Shown here piece after piece: positions 52,979 through 61,957 of a DNA stretch of 64,000 bases. The notes beneath the pieces were generated by a model. The model was not told where the DNA came from. It did not search any database and saw only the letters and a list, made by a program, of their open reading frames with translations. The translations under genes and the position numbers were made by a program. The DNA is taken from positions 1,860,001 to 1,924,000 of the forward strand of contig NZ_CP109007.1 in assembly GCF_036226665.1 (NCBI RefSeq), in the 5' to 3' direction. Numbering within the stretch: position 1 is the first letter of the stretch; every line of letters starts with the position of its first letter. The DNA comes from Streptomyces sp. NBC_00691. GTDB taxonomy: Bacteria; Actinomycetota; Actinomycetes; Streptomycetales; Streptomycetaceae.

Positions 52979-53619
52979 GCGTCGAGATCGCCCTGCGCGC
53001 CGCGAGGGTCCGCTACGGCCCCCTGGAGGCCCTGCACGGCCTGGACCTGCCCGTCCCCGCCGGCACGGTCACCGTCCTCCTGGGCCGCAACGGCTCCGGA
53101 CGGACGACGGCCCTGCGGGCCCTCGCCGGCACCGTACGGCTCTCCGCCGGCCGGGTCCTGTGGCGGGGGGCCGACGTGACCCGACTCCCGGCGCACGAAC
53201 GGGCCCGCCGCGGGCTCTGTCTCGTACCGGACCTGCAGGCCGTGTACGCGGGCCTCACCGTCGCCGAGAACCTCGCGCTCGCCCGTCCCGGGGCCCGGCC
53301 CCCGTACCCCGCGCTCCTGCCCCTCCTGGAGCGCACCGCCGGAACCCTCTCCGGCGGCGAGCGCCGCATGCTGGCCCTCTCCCGCGCTCTGCTCCCGCCC
53401 CACGCGCGCGTGGTGCTGGTCGACGAGCCGTCGCTCGGCCTGGCCCCGCCGGTCGCGGCGCGTACGTACCGGGAGCTGGCCGCGCTCGCGGTGGAGGGCG
53501 GCGCCGCCGTGGTCCTCGCGGAGCAGCGGGTCCCGGACGGGCTGCCGCCCGGGACCCTCGTGCACGAGCTGCGGCGCGGCTCCCTCGCGTTCAGCGGGGA
53601 GCGGGCCGAGCTCGGGTGA
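52975..53619 (+). CDS. LivF-type ABC ATPase lacking the Walker A lysine
   Basis: 214 residues, ATGA overlap with the fused transporter. The fold is LivF: VRYGPLEALHGLDLPVPAGTVTVLL, then GRNGSGRTT (37-45) where Arg43 replaces the invariant Walker A lysine. The signature LSGGERRMLALSRAL and Walker B VVLVDEPSLGL are intact; the H-loop His is not evident. Such substitution normally abolishes hydrolysis, so the LivG domain of the fused partner may do the work. I cannot rule out that Arg is tolerated. Confidence 0.82.
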   Translation: MSVEIALRAARVRYGPLEALHGLDLPVPAGTVTVLLGRNGSGRTTALRALAGTVRLSAGRVLWRGADVTRLPAHERARRGLCLVPDLQAVYAGLTVAENLALARPGARPPYPALLPLLERTAGTLSGGERRMLALSRALLPPHARVVLVDEPSLGLAPPVAARTYRELAALAVEGGAAVVLAEQRVPDGLPPGTLVHELRRGSLAFSGERAELG

Positions 53620-53634
53620 CGGCCCCGGGACCCG

Positions 53635-54246
<612 letters not shown>

Positions 54247-54285
54247 CTAGGCAGCCCCCGCCGCCCGCGGCCCGTGCCGCGCGGA

Positions 54286-54435
54286 ACACTGTTCACACCC
54301 CACCCGGTCGGAGGCACCCGCGCTCCGGGCCTCCCCGAGCCCCCGCTCACCGGCTTCCGCACGAGCCGGTGGCAAGTTGCCTCGCTTCCGCGCGTGACCC
54401 CGGCCGAGCCTGACCCGTTGAACTCGGCATGAGAC
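54286..54435 (-). ncRNA. probable ydaO/c-di-AMP riboswitch in the rpf leader
   Basis: In the leader of the Rpf/LysM gene the minus strand carries, in order, GCCGAGTTCAACG, then GTGCGGAAGCCGGTG with an AGGCCCGGAGC continuation, then GTGGGGTGTGAACAG before about 50 bases to the ATG. The order and partly the sequence fit the ydaO class, which I recall upstream of Rpf and other wall-hydrolase genes in Streptomyces. The third block has two extra bases compared with the usual GGGGTGAAT. Not folded or searched. Confidence 0.5.
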
Positions 54436-54484
54436 GACCGGGAACGGCCCGGCGTCCCCCCGTACCGAGTCCAGGGAGCCCCCC

Positions 54485-55267
54485 GTGCCGCGCATGCTCG
54501 ACGTCAGCGAGGACGTACGCGCCGAGATCGGCGACGAAGAAGCGGACCGGCTGCTCGCCGGCGACAACGCCCCGGGCAGCTACGACTGCACCTCCTGCCG
54601 CACGCCGGGGGACTCCGAGCAGGAGCGCACCAGCACGGTGCTGTTCGTCGGCGACGAGACCGCGGTCCTCGCGTTCGCCCACGCCAGCTGCATTCCGTCG
54701 CAGGTCGTCCGGGTCGCCGAGGAGCAGCTCCAGGGCGCTGTCGCCTCCATCACCGCCTCGGACACCGCCGACGCGCTGTCCGCCGCCCACCCCGAGCAGG
54801 CCGTGCTCGGCGTCACCAGCGGTCTCGTCCTGATCCAGAGCGAGCTGCACCCGGCCCTGGTCGTGGAGCCGACCGCGCCGGTGGCCCGTCCCGGTTCGGA
54901 CGGTCTCACCGACGAGTTCCTGCCGCTCCTGGCCGACCAGGGCTTCCACCAGGTCATGAACCTCGACGAGCGGCCGGCGGCGCTGCCGGGCTGGTCGGTC
55001 CTGGTCGCCATGGGCCAGCTGCACTCCGTCCTCCAGCCGGGCCCCGGCGGCGCCGGTCAGGCCGCCTGGTGGCAGGCGCACCAGCCGCTCCAGGTCACCG
55101 AGGGCTGGCGCGCGGCGGCCAACAAGTCGCACACGGTGCTGGTCTTCGCCGCGCCCGTCGGCTCGATCGGCCAGCAGCCGCGCGAGGACCTGCTGCGCGA
55201 CGCGCTGGAGAAGGCCGCGGCGAACGGGCGTCTGGTCGCCGCCGCGATGCCGCTGGCCGGTACCTGA
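54485..55267 (+). CDS. conserved hypothetical protein
   Basis: 260 residues from GTG. N-terminal acidic part with CTSCRTPGDSEQERTSTVLFVGDETAVLAFAHASC, where a Cys-x2-Cys and later Cys may bind metal, then two alpha/beta halves with repeated hydrophobic cores (LVLIQSELHPALVVE; SVLVAMGQLHSVLQPG). No signal or membrane helix. I recall close relatives across Streptomyces but no function. Divergent from the Rpf gene. Confidence 0.7.
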   Translation: MPRMLDVSEDVRAEIGDEEADRLLAGDNAPGSYDCTSCRTPGDSEQERTSTVLFVGDETAVLAFAHASCIPSQVVRVAEEQLQGAVASITASDTADALSAAHPEQAVLGVTSGLVLIQSELHPALVVEPTAPVARPGSDGLTDEFLPLLADQGFHQVMNLDERPAALPGWSVLVAMGQLHSVLQPGPGGAGQAAWWQAHQPLQVTEGWRAAANKSHTVLVFAAPVGSIGQQPREDLLRDALEKAAANGRLVAAAMPLAGT

Positions 55268-55288
55268 TGGAGGACGGCCGGCCGGGCA

Positions 55289-55294
55289 TAGGGT
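55289..55294 (+). promoter_or_regulatory. -10 box candidate
   Basis: TAGGGT, 137 bases before the GTG at 55432, in the 164-base gap. It supports a separate promoter for the next gene rather than read-through as a single longer protein starting at ATG 55267. Confidence 0.35.
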
Positions 55295-55431
55295 GGACGC
55301 GGGTCCATGGCGTACCGACGGGGTCCGCGGGCTCCGCCGGTCCGGCGGCCCCGACCGTGCCACGTCCCCGGCGGGCGCCCCTTTCGGAGAGCCGCCCGCA
55401 TCCGACGGGCGGCGGGGTCGTTGGCACCTAC

Positions 55432-55767
55432 GTGCACGCATACGACCCTTTCCTCCAGCCGTATCCGAGTCAGATCCCTTCGATGCGCCCCGCGCAGGAC
55501 GTCACGTCGGGGCCCTCGCCCACGCCGATCTACGACGCCCTGTACTCGGAGTACCGCAGGTCGTTCCGCACGCTGCCGGGTGACCGCAGCGGCGAGGAGG
55601 AGCTGACGTTCCGGGCGTTCGGTACGGCGGTGAGCACGGGCGTGTACGGAAACGGCCAGGGCCACCGGCACACGTCGGCGTATCCCACGGCGTGGTCGGC
55701 CCCGTACCCGCCGACGCACACCCACACCCAGGCGGCGCTGCCGCCGGGGCCCCGCAGGGGCCTCTAG
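55432..55767 (+). CDS. conserved hypothetical protein, low complexity
   Basis: 111 residues starting MHAYDPFLQPYPSQIPSMRP. A central stretch TPIYDALYSEYRRSFRTLPGDRSGEEELTFRAF looks conserved in streptomycetes; the ends are Tyr/Pro/His-rich. No catalytic motif. An in-frame ATG at 55267 overlaps the previous stop and would give 166 residues, but that extra part is unlike a protein. Function unknown. Confidence 0.5.
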   Translation: MHAYDPFLQPYPSQIPSMRPAQDVTSGPSPTPIYDALYSEYRRSFRTLPGDRSGEEELTFRAFGTAVSTGVYGNGQGHRHTSAYPTAWSAPYPPTHTHTQAALPPGPRRGL

Positions 55768-55786
55768 GCACGGCACACCGGGGGAA

Positions 55787-55825
55787 CGGCGGAGGGCCGG
55801 GGCGATCCGCCCCGGCCCTCCGCCG
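55787..55825. terminator. 18-bp-arm bidirectional hairpin
   Basis: Perfect arms 55787-55804 and 55808-55825 around three bases, between the small gene and the convergent der gene. Confidence 0.85.
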
Positions 55826-55855
55826 TGTCATCCCTCCGTGCGTGGCACGGCAGGA

Positions 55856-57304
55856 CTACTTCTTGCGGCCGCGCTTCTCGCGCACGCGCACCGAGATGTG
55901 GATCGGGGTGCCCTCGAAGCCGAACTCCTCGCGGAGACGACGCTCGATGAAGCGGCGGTAGCCGGCCTCCAGGAACCCGGAGGCGAAGAGCACGAAGCGC
56001 GGCGGCTTGGTGCCCGCCTGCGTGCCGAAGAGGATGCGGGGCTGCTTGCCGCCGCGGATCGGGTGCGGGTGAGCCGCGACGATCTCACCGAGGAAGGCGT
56101 TGAGCCGGCCGGTGGGGACACGGGTCTCCCAGCCGGCGAGGGCGGTCTCGATGGCCGGGACCAGCTTCTCCATGTGGCGGCCGGTCTTGGCGGAGACGTT
56201 GACGCGGGGCGCCCAGGCGACCTGCTGCATCTCGGTCTCGATCTCGCGCTCGAGGTAGTAGCGGCGCTCCTCGTCGAGCTCGTCCCACTTGTTGTAGGCG
56301 ATGACGATGGCGCGGCCGGACTCGACCGCCATCGTGATGATGCGCTGGTCCTGGACCGAGATGTTGTCGGTGGTGTCGATCAGGATGACGGCCACCTCGG
56401 CCTTCTCTACGGCGGCGGCCGTCCGCAGGGAGGCGTAGTAGTCCGCGCCCTCCTGGAGGTGGACCTTCTTGCGGATGCCCGCGGTGTCGACGAACTTCCA
56501 CGTCACGCCGCCGAGCTCGATCAGCTCGTCGACCGGGTCGCGGGTGGTGCCGGCCAGCTCGTTGACGACGACGCGGTCCTCGTTCGCCACCTTGTTGAGC
56601 AGCGAGGACTTGCCGACGTTCGGGCGGCCGATGAGGGCGATGCGGCGCGGTCCGCCGACGGCGTTGCCGAAGCGCTGCTCGGGGGCCTCGGGCAGCTTCC
56701 TCAGGACCTCGTCGAGGAGGTCGCCGGTGCCGCGCCCGTGCAGCGAGGAGACGGGGAACGGCTCGCCGAGGCCCAGGGACCACAGCGTGGCCGCGTCGGC
56801 CTCGCCGGACTGGCCGTCGACCTTGTTGGCGGCCAGGACGACCGGCTTGCCGGCGCGGCGCAGCAGCTTGACGACGGCCTCGTCGGTGTCGGTGGCACCG
56901 ACGGTGGCGTCCACGACGAAGAGACAGGCGTCGGCGGCCTCGATGGCGAACTCGGCCTGGGCGGCGACGGAGGCGTCGATGCCGAGGACGTCCTGCTCCC
57001 AGCCGCCGGTGTCGACGATCTTGAAGCGGCGCCCGGCCCATTCGGCCTCGTAGGTGACGCGGTCGCGGGTGACGCCCGGCTTGTCCTCGACGACGGCCTC
57101 ACGGCGGCCGATGATGCGGTTCACCAGGGTCGACTTGCCGACGTTCGGACGGCCGACGACGGCGAGGACGGGGAGGGGGCCATGGCCCGCCTCCTCGATC
57201 GCGCCCTCGACCTCTTCGGCGTCGAAGCCTTCTTCGGAGGCGAGCTCCATGAACTCCGCGTACTCGGCGTCGCCAAGTGCCCCGTGGTCGTGCTGGTCGT
57301 TCAT
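55856..57304 (-). CDS. der: ribosome-assembly GTPase Der (EngA)
   Basis: 482 residues. Two GTPase domains in tandem, both with [10 protein letters not shown] Walker A (about 51-59 and 225-233), DTGG and DTAG G3 motifs and NKVD/NKWD G4, followed by the KH-like C-terminal domain ([14 protein letters not shown]...[11 protein letters not shown]). The acidic N-terminal extension of about 45 residues is usual in actinobacteria. Needed for 50S assembly. Ends the aroH-tyrA-cmk-plsC-der run. Confidence 0.97.
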   Translation of the reverse strand: MNDQHDHGALGDAEYAEFMELASEEGFDAEEVEGAIEEAGHGPLPVLAVVGRPNVGKSTLVNRIIGRREAVVEDKPGVTRDRVTYEAEWAGRRFKIVDTGGWEQDVLGIDASVAAQAEFAIEAADACLFVVDATVGATDTDEAVVKLLRRAGKPVVLAANKVDGQSGEADAATLWSLGLGEPFPVSSLHGRGTGDLLDEVLRKLPEAPEQRFGNAVGGPRRIALIGRPNVGKSSLLNKVANEDRVVVNELAGTTRDPVDELIELGGVTWKFVDTAGIRKKVHLQEGADYYASLRTAAAVEKAEVAVILIDTTDNISVQDQRIITMAVESGRAIVIAYNKWDELDEERRYYLEREIETEMQQVAWAPRVNVSAKTGRHMEKLVPAIETALAGWETRVPTGRLNAFLGEIVAAHPHPIRGGKQPRILFGTQAGTKPPRFVLFASGFLEAGYRRFIERRLREEFGFEGTPIHISVRVREKRGRKK

Positions 57305-57374
57305 GAAGTCCGTTCCTTGATCATTCGTGGTCGGTGGGTCCCCGGGCCGCGGGGCCCACTACTGAAAGTCTCGC

Positions 57375-58019
57375 TCAGCGCCCGGTGAGGCGCCTGGCGT
57401 TTTCCAGGTGGTCGGTGAGCTTCCCCTGGATCCGTACGGTGGCCTCGTCGAGCGCCTTGCGCGTCCGGCGGCCGGAGCCGTCGCCCGCGTCGAAGGCGTC
57501 ACCGAAGACGACGTCGACGCGGCCGCGCAGCGGAGGCAGTGCCTTGACCAACCGTCCGCGGCGCTCGGTGCTTCCCAGGACGGCCACCGGGACGATCGGC
57601 GCGCCGCTGCGGACGGCGAAGTACGCCAGACCGGAGCGGAGCGAGGCGAAGTCGCCGTCGCCCCTCGTGCCCTCGGGGAAGATCCCGAGGACGCCGCCCT
57701 GCTCCAGGACGCCCAGGGCGTTGCCTATCGCCGCGCGGTCGGTGCCGTGCCGGTCCACCTTGAGCTGCCCGATGCCCTCCAGGAAGCTGCCGAGCGGGCC
57801 GACGAACGCCTCCTTCTTGATGAGGAAGTGCACGGGGCGCGGCGCGGTGCCCATGAGCATGGGGCCGTCGATGTTGTGCGCGTGGTTCACGGCGAGGATG
57901 GCGGGGCCGGATGCCGGCACCCGCCAGGCACCGAGGACGCGCGGCTTCCAGAAGCCGTACATCAGTCCGATGCCGATGCGTCTGCCGACGGCGGCGCCCC
58001 TCTCGGAGGGCACGGTCAC
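57375..58019 (-). CDS. plsC: 1-acyl-sn-glycerol-3-phosphate acyltransferase
   Basis: 214 residues from GTG, overlapping the cmk stop (GTGA). Acyltransferase motif NHAHNID (H-x4-D) with catalytic His/Asp, then FPEGTRGDGD, the lysophosphatidate-binding motif, and PIVPVAVLGS. Makes phosphatidic acid from lysophosphatidic acid at the membrane. The position between cmk and der is conserved in actinomycetes. Confidence 0.9.
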   Translation of the reverse strand: MTVPSERGAAVGRRIGIGLMYGFWKPRVLGAWRVPASGPAILAVNHAHNIDGPMLMGTAPRPVHFLIKKEAFVGPLGSFLEGIGQLKVDRHGTDRAAIGNALGVLEQGGVLGIFPEGTRGDGDFASLRSGLAYFAVRSGAPIVPVAVLGSTERRGRLVKALPPLRGRVDVVFGDAFDAGDGSGRRTRKALDEATVRIQGKLTDHLENARRLTGR

Positions 58020-58690
58020 TTGGCGGCTCCGCGCTTCTCGTCCACCAGGGTGACGACGCACTCGATGACCTGGTCGAGGGTGAGCTCGGTGGTGTCGACC
58101 TCGACGGCGTCGTCCGCCTTGGCGAGCGGCGAGGTCTTACGGCTGGAGTCGGCCGCGTCCCGCTTGACCAGGGCCTCCTTCGTCGCCTGCACGTCGACGC
58201 CCTTGAGCTCGCCGGAGCGGCGGGCGGCACGGGCCTCGGGCGAGGCGGTGAGGAAGATCTTGAGGTCGGCGTCGGGCAGGACGGTGGTGCCGATGTCCCG
58301 GCCCTCGACGACGATGCCGTGCTCGGTCCCGCGGGCGATGGACCGCTGGAGCTCCGTGATCAGGCGCCGCACCTCGGGGACGGCGCTGACGGCGCTGACC
58401 TTGGAGGTGACCTCTTCGGTACGGATGGGGCCGGCGGCGTCGGCGCCGTCGACGGTGATGGTGGGCCGCGCCGGGTCGGTGCCGGAGACGATGACCGGCT
58501 TGGCGGCGGCGTTGGCGACGGCCTCGGCGTCGTGGACGTCCACGCCGTTGCTGATCATCCACCAGGTGATCGCCCGGTACTGGGCGCCCGTGTCCAGGTA
58601 GCTCAGACCCAGCTTGGCGGCGACCGCCTTCGAGGTGCTGGACTTGCCCGTGCCGGAGGGCCCGTCGATGGCGACGATCACGGATTCCAC
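58016..58690 (-). CDS. cmk: cytidylate kinase
   Basis: 224 residues from GTG with AGGAAGG upstream. P-loop GPSGTGKS, LDTGAQYRAITW, GTEHGIVVEGRDIGTTVLPDADLKIFLTASPEARAARRSGE and VKRDAADSSRKTSPL are all diagnostic. Phosphorylates CMP/dCMP. The frame is open above the GTG but without similarity. Confidence 0.97.
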   Translation of the reverse strand: MESVIVAIDGPSGTGKSSTSKAVAAKLGLSYLDTGAQYRAITWWMISNGVDVHDAEAVANAAAKPVIVSGTDPARPTITVDGADAAGPIRTEEVTSKVSAVSAVPEVRRLITELQRSIARGTEHGIVVEGRDIGTTVLPDADLKIFLTASPEARAARRSGELKGVDVQATKEALVKRDAADSSRKTSPLAKADDAVEVDTTELTLDQVIECVVTLVDEKRGAAK

Positions 58691-58842
58691 GGTGGGAACA
58701 CCTTCCTGGGGTGAGTGGCGGGCCCGGCGGAGATGCAAGGGGCCTCCCCAAGGTTACCGAGTCCCACGCACCCGTTCGGCCCAGCCCGTGCCGGGACCGG
58801 GCGGGAAGGCGTCCAGGGCCGCTCTCCCGCCCCCGCCGGGGC

Positions 58843-58907
58843 CCGGGTCCTGTCGCCGGACTCCCGCCTGCCCGGGGCGACGACGGGAGTGCGGCGACGG
58901 GACCCGG
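58843..58907 (-). terminator. long terminator downstream of tyrA
   Basis: Arms of 24 bases with two mismatches around a 17-base loop, starting four bases after the tyrA stop on the minus strand. It separates aroH-tyrA from cmk-plsC-der. Confidence 0.75.
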
Positions 58908-58910
58908 CCG

Positions 58911-59999
58911 TCAGCTCGTCCGCAGGGCCCAGCCGCGTTCCTGGAGTGCCGCGCCGAGGACCTGCACCGCCGACGGGTCCACCATCAGCTGGACCAGACC
59001 CGCCTGCTGCCCCGTCGCGTGCTCGATGCGGACGTCCTCGATGTTGACCCCCGCCCGTCCCGCGTCGGCGAAGATCCGGGCCAGCTCGCCCGGCTGGTCG
59101 CTGATGAGGACGGCGACCGTCTCGTACGTCGTGGGCGCGGCGCCGTGCTTGCCGGGGACGCGGGAACGGCCGGCGTTGCCGCGGCGCAGCACGTCCTCGA
59201 CGCCGGAGGCGCCGTCCCGGCGCTTGTCCTCGTCGGCGGACTGCAGCGAGCGCAGCGCGCGGACGGTCTCGTCGAGGTCGGCGGCGACGCCGGAGAGGAC
59301 GTCGGCCACGGGGCCCGGGTTCGCGGAGAGGATCTCGACCCACATGCGGGGGTCCGAGGCCGCGATCCGGGTGACGTCGCGGATGCCCTGCCCGCAGAGG
59401 CGCACGGCCGACTCGTCGGCCTCCTCCAGGCGTGCGGCGACCATCGACGACACCAGCTGCGGGGTGTGGGAGACCAGGGCGACCGCGCGGTCGTGGGCGT
59501 CGGCGTCCATGACGACGGGGACGGCCCGGCACAGCGCGACGAGCTCCAGGGCGAGGTTGAGCACCTCGGTGTCGGTGTCCCGGGTCGGGGTGAGCACCCA
59601 GGGGCGTCCCTCGAAGAGGTCGGCGGTCGCGGCGAGCGGCCCCGAGCGTTCCTTGCCGGACATGGGGTGCGTACCGATGTACGCGGTGAGGTCGAGGCCC
59701 AGTGCCTCCAGCTCGCGCTTGGGGCCGCCCTTGACGCTCGCCACGTCGAGGTAGCCGCGGCCGAGCCCGGCGGTCATGGCCTCGGCGAGGGTGGCGGCCA
59801 CGTGGGCCGGGGGTACGGCGACGACGACGAGGTCCACGGGGCCGTCGGGCGCCTCGTCGGTGCCGGCGCCGAGCGCGGCGGCCGTGCTGGCCCGCGCCGG
59901 GTCGTGGTCGCGCAGGTGGACGGTGACGCCCCGGCCCGCGAGGGCGATCGCGGCGGAGGTGCCGATCAGTCCGGTGCCGATGACGAGCGCTGTTCTCAC
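58911..59999 (-). CDS. tyrA: prephenate dehydrogenase with ACT domain
   Basis: 362 residues, GTG overlapping the aroH stop (GTGA). NAD(P) fold VIGTGLIGTSAAIALA, GTHPMSGKERSG and catalytic DRAVALVSHTPQL. C-terminal ACT domain VAVLISDQPGELARIFADAGRAGVNIEDV binds tyrosine for feedback. Converts prephenate to 4-hydroxyphenylpyruvate. Confidence 0.95.
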   Translation of the reverse strand: MRTALVIGTGLIGTSAAIALAGRGVTVHLRDHDPARASTAAALGAGTDEAPDGPVDLVVVAVPPAHVAATLAEAMTAGLGRGYLDVASVKGGPKRELEALGLDLTAYIGTHPMSGKERSGPLAATADLFEGRPWVLTPTRDTDTEVLNLALELVALCRAVPVVMDADAHDRAVALVSHTPQLVSSMVAARLEEADESAVRLCGQGIRDVTRIAASDPRMWVEILSANPGPVADVLSGVAADLDETVRALRSLQSADEDKRRDGASGVEDVLRRGNAGRSRVPGKHGAAPTTYETVAVLISDQPGELARIFADAGRAGVNIEDVRIEHATGQQAGLVQLMVDPSAVQVLGAALQERGWALRTS

Positions 60000-60358
60000 T
60001 GGGCGATGTCCTTGCGCAGAGCGGCCGCGGCGCCGAGGTAGACGTGCGCGATCCGGGACTTGGGGAGCTCGGTCTCGACGTGGGCGAGGAGCCGGACGAC
60101 TCTCGGCATCGCGCCCTCGATGTCGAGCTCCTGCGCACAGATCAGGGGCACGTCGACGATGCCGATGCGGCGGGCCGCGGCGGCGGGGAAGTCGCTGTGG
60201 AGGTCGGGGGTGGCCGTGAACCAGATGCTGATGAGGTCGTCGGCGTCGAGTCCGTTGCGCTCGAGGACGGCGGTGAGCAGCTCTTCGACCTGCTCGCTCA
60301 TGTGTCCGGCCTCGTCCCGCTCCAGCTGGACGGCTCCTCGGACCGCTCGTACCGCCAC
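59996..60358 (-). CDS. aroH: AroH-class chorismate mutase
   Basis: 120 residues from GTG. Monofunctional AroH fold: VRAVRGAVQLERDEAGHM, SIWFTATPDLHSDFPAAAAR and GAMPRVVRLLAHVET carry the active-site Arg and Glu. Makes prephenate for tyrA, to which it is coupled. Confidence 0.92.
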   Translation of the reverse strand: MAVRAVRGAVQLERDEAGHMSEQVEELLTAVLERNGLDADDLISIWFTATPDLHSDFPAAAARRIGIVDVPLICAQELDIEGAMPRVVRLLAHVETELPKSRIAHVYLGAAAALRKDIAQ

Positions 60359-60421
60359 GTCGTGCTCCTTCGCCTGCGCCAGTGCTCCGTTCAGCCTAGT
60401 CAGGGGCCGGAGGGCGTGCCG

Positions 60422-60456
60422 GGGCGCCCGCCCTCCGAGACGGAGGACGGGCGCCC
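60422..60456 (-). terminator. stem-loop downstream of the YidB-like gene
   Basis: 16-base arms (60422-60437 and 60441-60456) with one mismatch and a three-base loop, 37 bases after the yidB-like stop on the minus strand. Confidence 0.7.
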
Positions 60457-60493
60457 GCGAGGACCTTCGCGGCCTCGGGGGCCGGGAGTCCGG

Positions 60494-60937
60494 TCAGAGC
60501 CGCTGCTCGCGGATGATGTCCTCGAGGGATCCCTGGGGCAGCGAGCCGGTCGGGGTCAGCTTGTCGACGGCCTGCGGCAGCGACTGCGCGATCTGGTCGG
60601 CGGCCTCCTGCGGGCTGACGCCGGCGTCCTGGGCGACCTGCCGCAGGGTCTCGTCCGGAAGCGCCTCGGCGATCTGGGCGCCGCTGACGGACTGGTTCTC
60701 ACCGGTGCCGACCCACGACCGGGTCTGGTCGGTGAGGCCCGACCTGGTGAGCATGTCGAGGAGTCCGCCGAGCGGGTTCGACGCACCGCCCGATCCGCTC
60801 GCGCCGCCCGCGCCCTGGCCGCCCGCGAGCGCGCCGATCAGAGAGCCGAGGACGCCGCCGGCGCCGCTGCCGCCGCCTTGTCCGCCGGCACCGCCGAGAA
60901 GACTCCCGAGGAGACTGCCGAGGTCGTTTCCCGCCAT
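60494..60937 (-). CDS. YidB-like DUF937 protein
   Basis: 147 residues. MAGNDLGSLLGSLLGG then a Gly/Ser-rich stretch, LIGALAGGQG, and a C-terminal core TDQTRSWVGTGENQSVSGAQIAEALPDETLRQVAQDAGVSPQEAADQIAQSLPQAVDKLTP, which is YidB/DUF937. Start set by AGG before ATG 60937. Role unknown. Confidence 0.85.
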   Translation of the reverse strand: MAGNDLGSLLGSLLGGAGGQGGGSGAGGVLGSLIGALAGGQGAGGASGSGGASNPLGGLLDMLTRSGLTDQTRSWVGTGENQSVSGAQIAEALPDETLRQVAQDAGVSPQEAADQIAQSLPQAVDKLTPTGSLPQGSLEDIIREQRL

Positions 60938-61047
60938 GGTCCTGCCTTTCGTCCGGTTCGGAACAGGCTCAATGTCACCCGAACCGGGGTGTTCCGCCAC
61001 TCGGGGTAAGGGCCGGTACCGCGGACCGACGCGATAGAACTGTCGAC

Positions 61048-61383
61048 ATGTTGCTGCACGTCGTACCGCTGGCCGACTGGTCCGCCGCCCCCGATGCCCC
61101 GTACGCCCCGGCGTCCCTCGCCACCGAGGGTTTCGTCCACTGCTCGCCGGACGAGGCCGCGGCCCTCCTGATCGCCGACGCCCGCTACCGGGACGTGCCG
61201 GGTCCGCTCCTGGTGCTGGTGATCGACGAGGCGCGGCTGGCCGGAGAGGTCCGCTGGGAAGGCTCGGGAGGCACGCTCTTCCCGCATGTGTACGGGCCGA
61301 TCGAGCGGGACGCGGTCACCTCGGTCCTGGAGGTACGGCGTGACACGGACGGCCGTGCGAGGGAGCTGAGCCCCCGGGTGTAG
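61048..61383 (+). CDS. DUF952 protein
   Basis: 111 residues. LATEGFVHCSPDEAAALLIADARYRDV and RWEGSGGTLFPHVYGPIERDAV match DUF952, a small fold related to glutathione S-transferase-like domains with a conserved HCS. TAGAAC at 61035-61040 ends seven bases before the ATG, so probably leaderless. Function unknown. Confidence 0.85.
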   Translation: MLLHVVPLADWSAAPDAPYAPASLATEGFVHCSPDEAAALLIADARYRDVPGPLLVLVIDEARLAGEVRWEGSGGTLFPHVYGPIERDAVTSVLEVRRDTDGRARELSPRV

Positions 61384-61427
61384 GCGTGTTGCGGGACCCG
61401 GTGGCCGGGCGGCGCCAAGGTGGCCGT

Positions 61428-61892
61428 ATGACTTCACGCGTCACGAACCTGACCTCAAGCGCCACGACCCGCCGCACCGTCCTGGTCGCCGCGGCGGCCC
61501 TGACGGCGGGCTGCGGCTCGGACGACGGAGGCGACGGCGGGACGACCAGTGCCCCGGCCACCCCGAGTGCCCCCGCGACGAGCGGCTCTCCCAGCGCGCA
61601 CGCCGGCAAGGCCCTGGCCAAGACCGCCGACATCCCGGTCGGCGGCGGCACGATCTTCGACGCGGAGAAGGTGGTCGTCACCCAGCCCACGGCCGGTGAG
61701 TTCAAGGCGTTCTCCGCCGTCTGCACCCACCAGGGCTGTCTGGTGAACAAGGTCGCGGACGGCACCATCGACTGTCCCTGCCACGGCTCCAAGTTCCGTG
61801 TCACCGACGCCGCGGTGGTGGCGGGACCGGCGCCCCGCCCGCTGCCGGCCGAGCAGATCACCGTCTCGGGGGACTCGATCATCCTCGGCTAG
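61428..61892 (+). CDS. Rieske [2Fe-2S] lipoprotein
   Basis: 154 residues. Twin-arginine N-terminus (TTRRTVLVAAAALTAGCG) with lipobox Cys29, Thr/Ser/Pro-rich spacer, then Rieske ligands C99-x-H101 (CTHQGC) and C116-x2-H119 (CPCHGS) with C104 and C118 for the disulfide. Tat export of a folded Fe-S lipoprotein to the outer face is expected. No cytochrome or oxygenase partner is adjacent. Confidence 0.92.
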   Translation: MTSRVTNLTSSATTRRTVLVAAAALTAGCGSDDGGDGGTTSAPATPSAPATSGSPSAHAGKALAKTADIPVGGGTIFDAEKVVVTQPTAGEFKAFSAVCTHQGCLVNKVADGTIDCPCHGSKFRVTDAAVVAGPAPRPLPAEQITVSGDSIILG

Positions 61893-61903
61893 CCCCGTCA
61901 GCA

Positions 61904-61936
61904 CCCTGTCAGAGCCCTGTCAGAGCCCTGTCAGAG
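61904..61936. repeat. 11-bp tandem repeat, three copies
   Basis: CCCTGTCAGAG at 61904, 61915 and 61926, then CCCTG. It lies nine bases before a -10 (TAGCCT, 61945-61950) of the next gene. Confidence 0.85.
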
Positions 61937-61944
61937 CCCTGCCG

Positions 61945-61950
61945 TAGCCT
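61945..61950 (+). promoter_or_regulatory. -10 of a leaderless promoter for the nucleotidyltransferase
   Basis: TAGCCT ending seven bases before ATG 61958; the -35 region is made of the 11-bp repeats, so copy number would alter the promoter. Confidence 0.4.
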
Positions 61951-61957
61951 GACCGCC

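Noticed and set aside
55267..55431. N-terminal extension of the small protein at 55432
   Set aside because: Gly/Pro/Arg-rich, contains a likely -10 box, and family-like sequence begins only at 55432.
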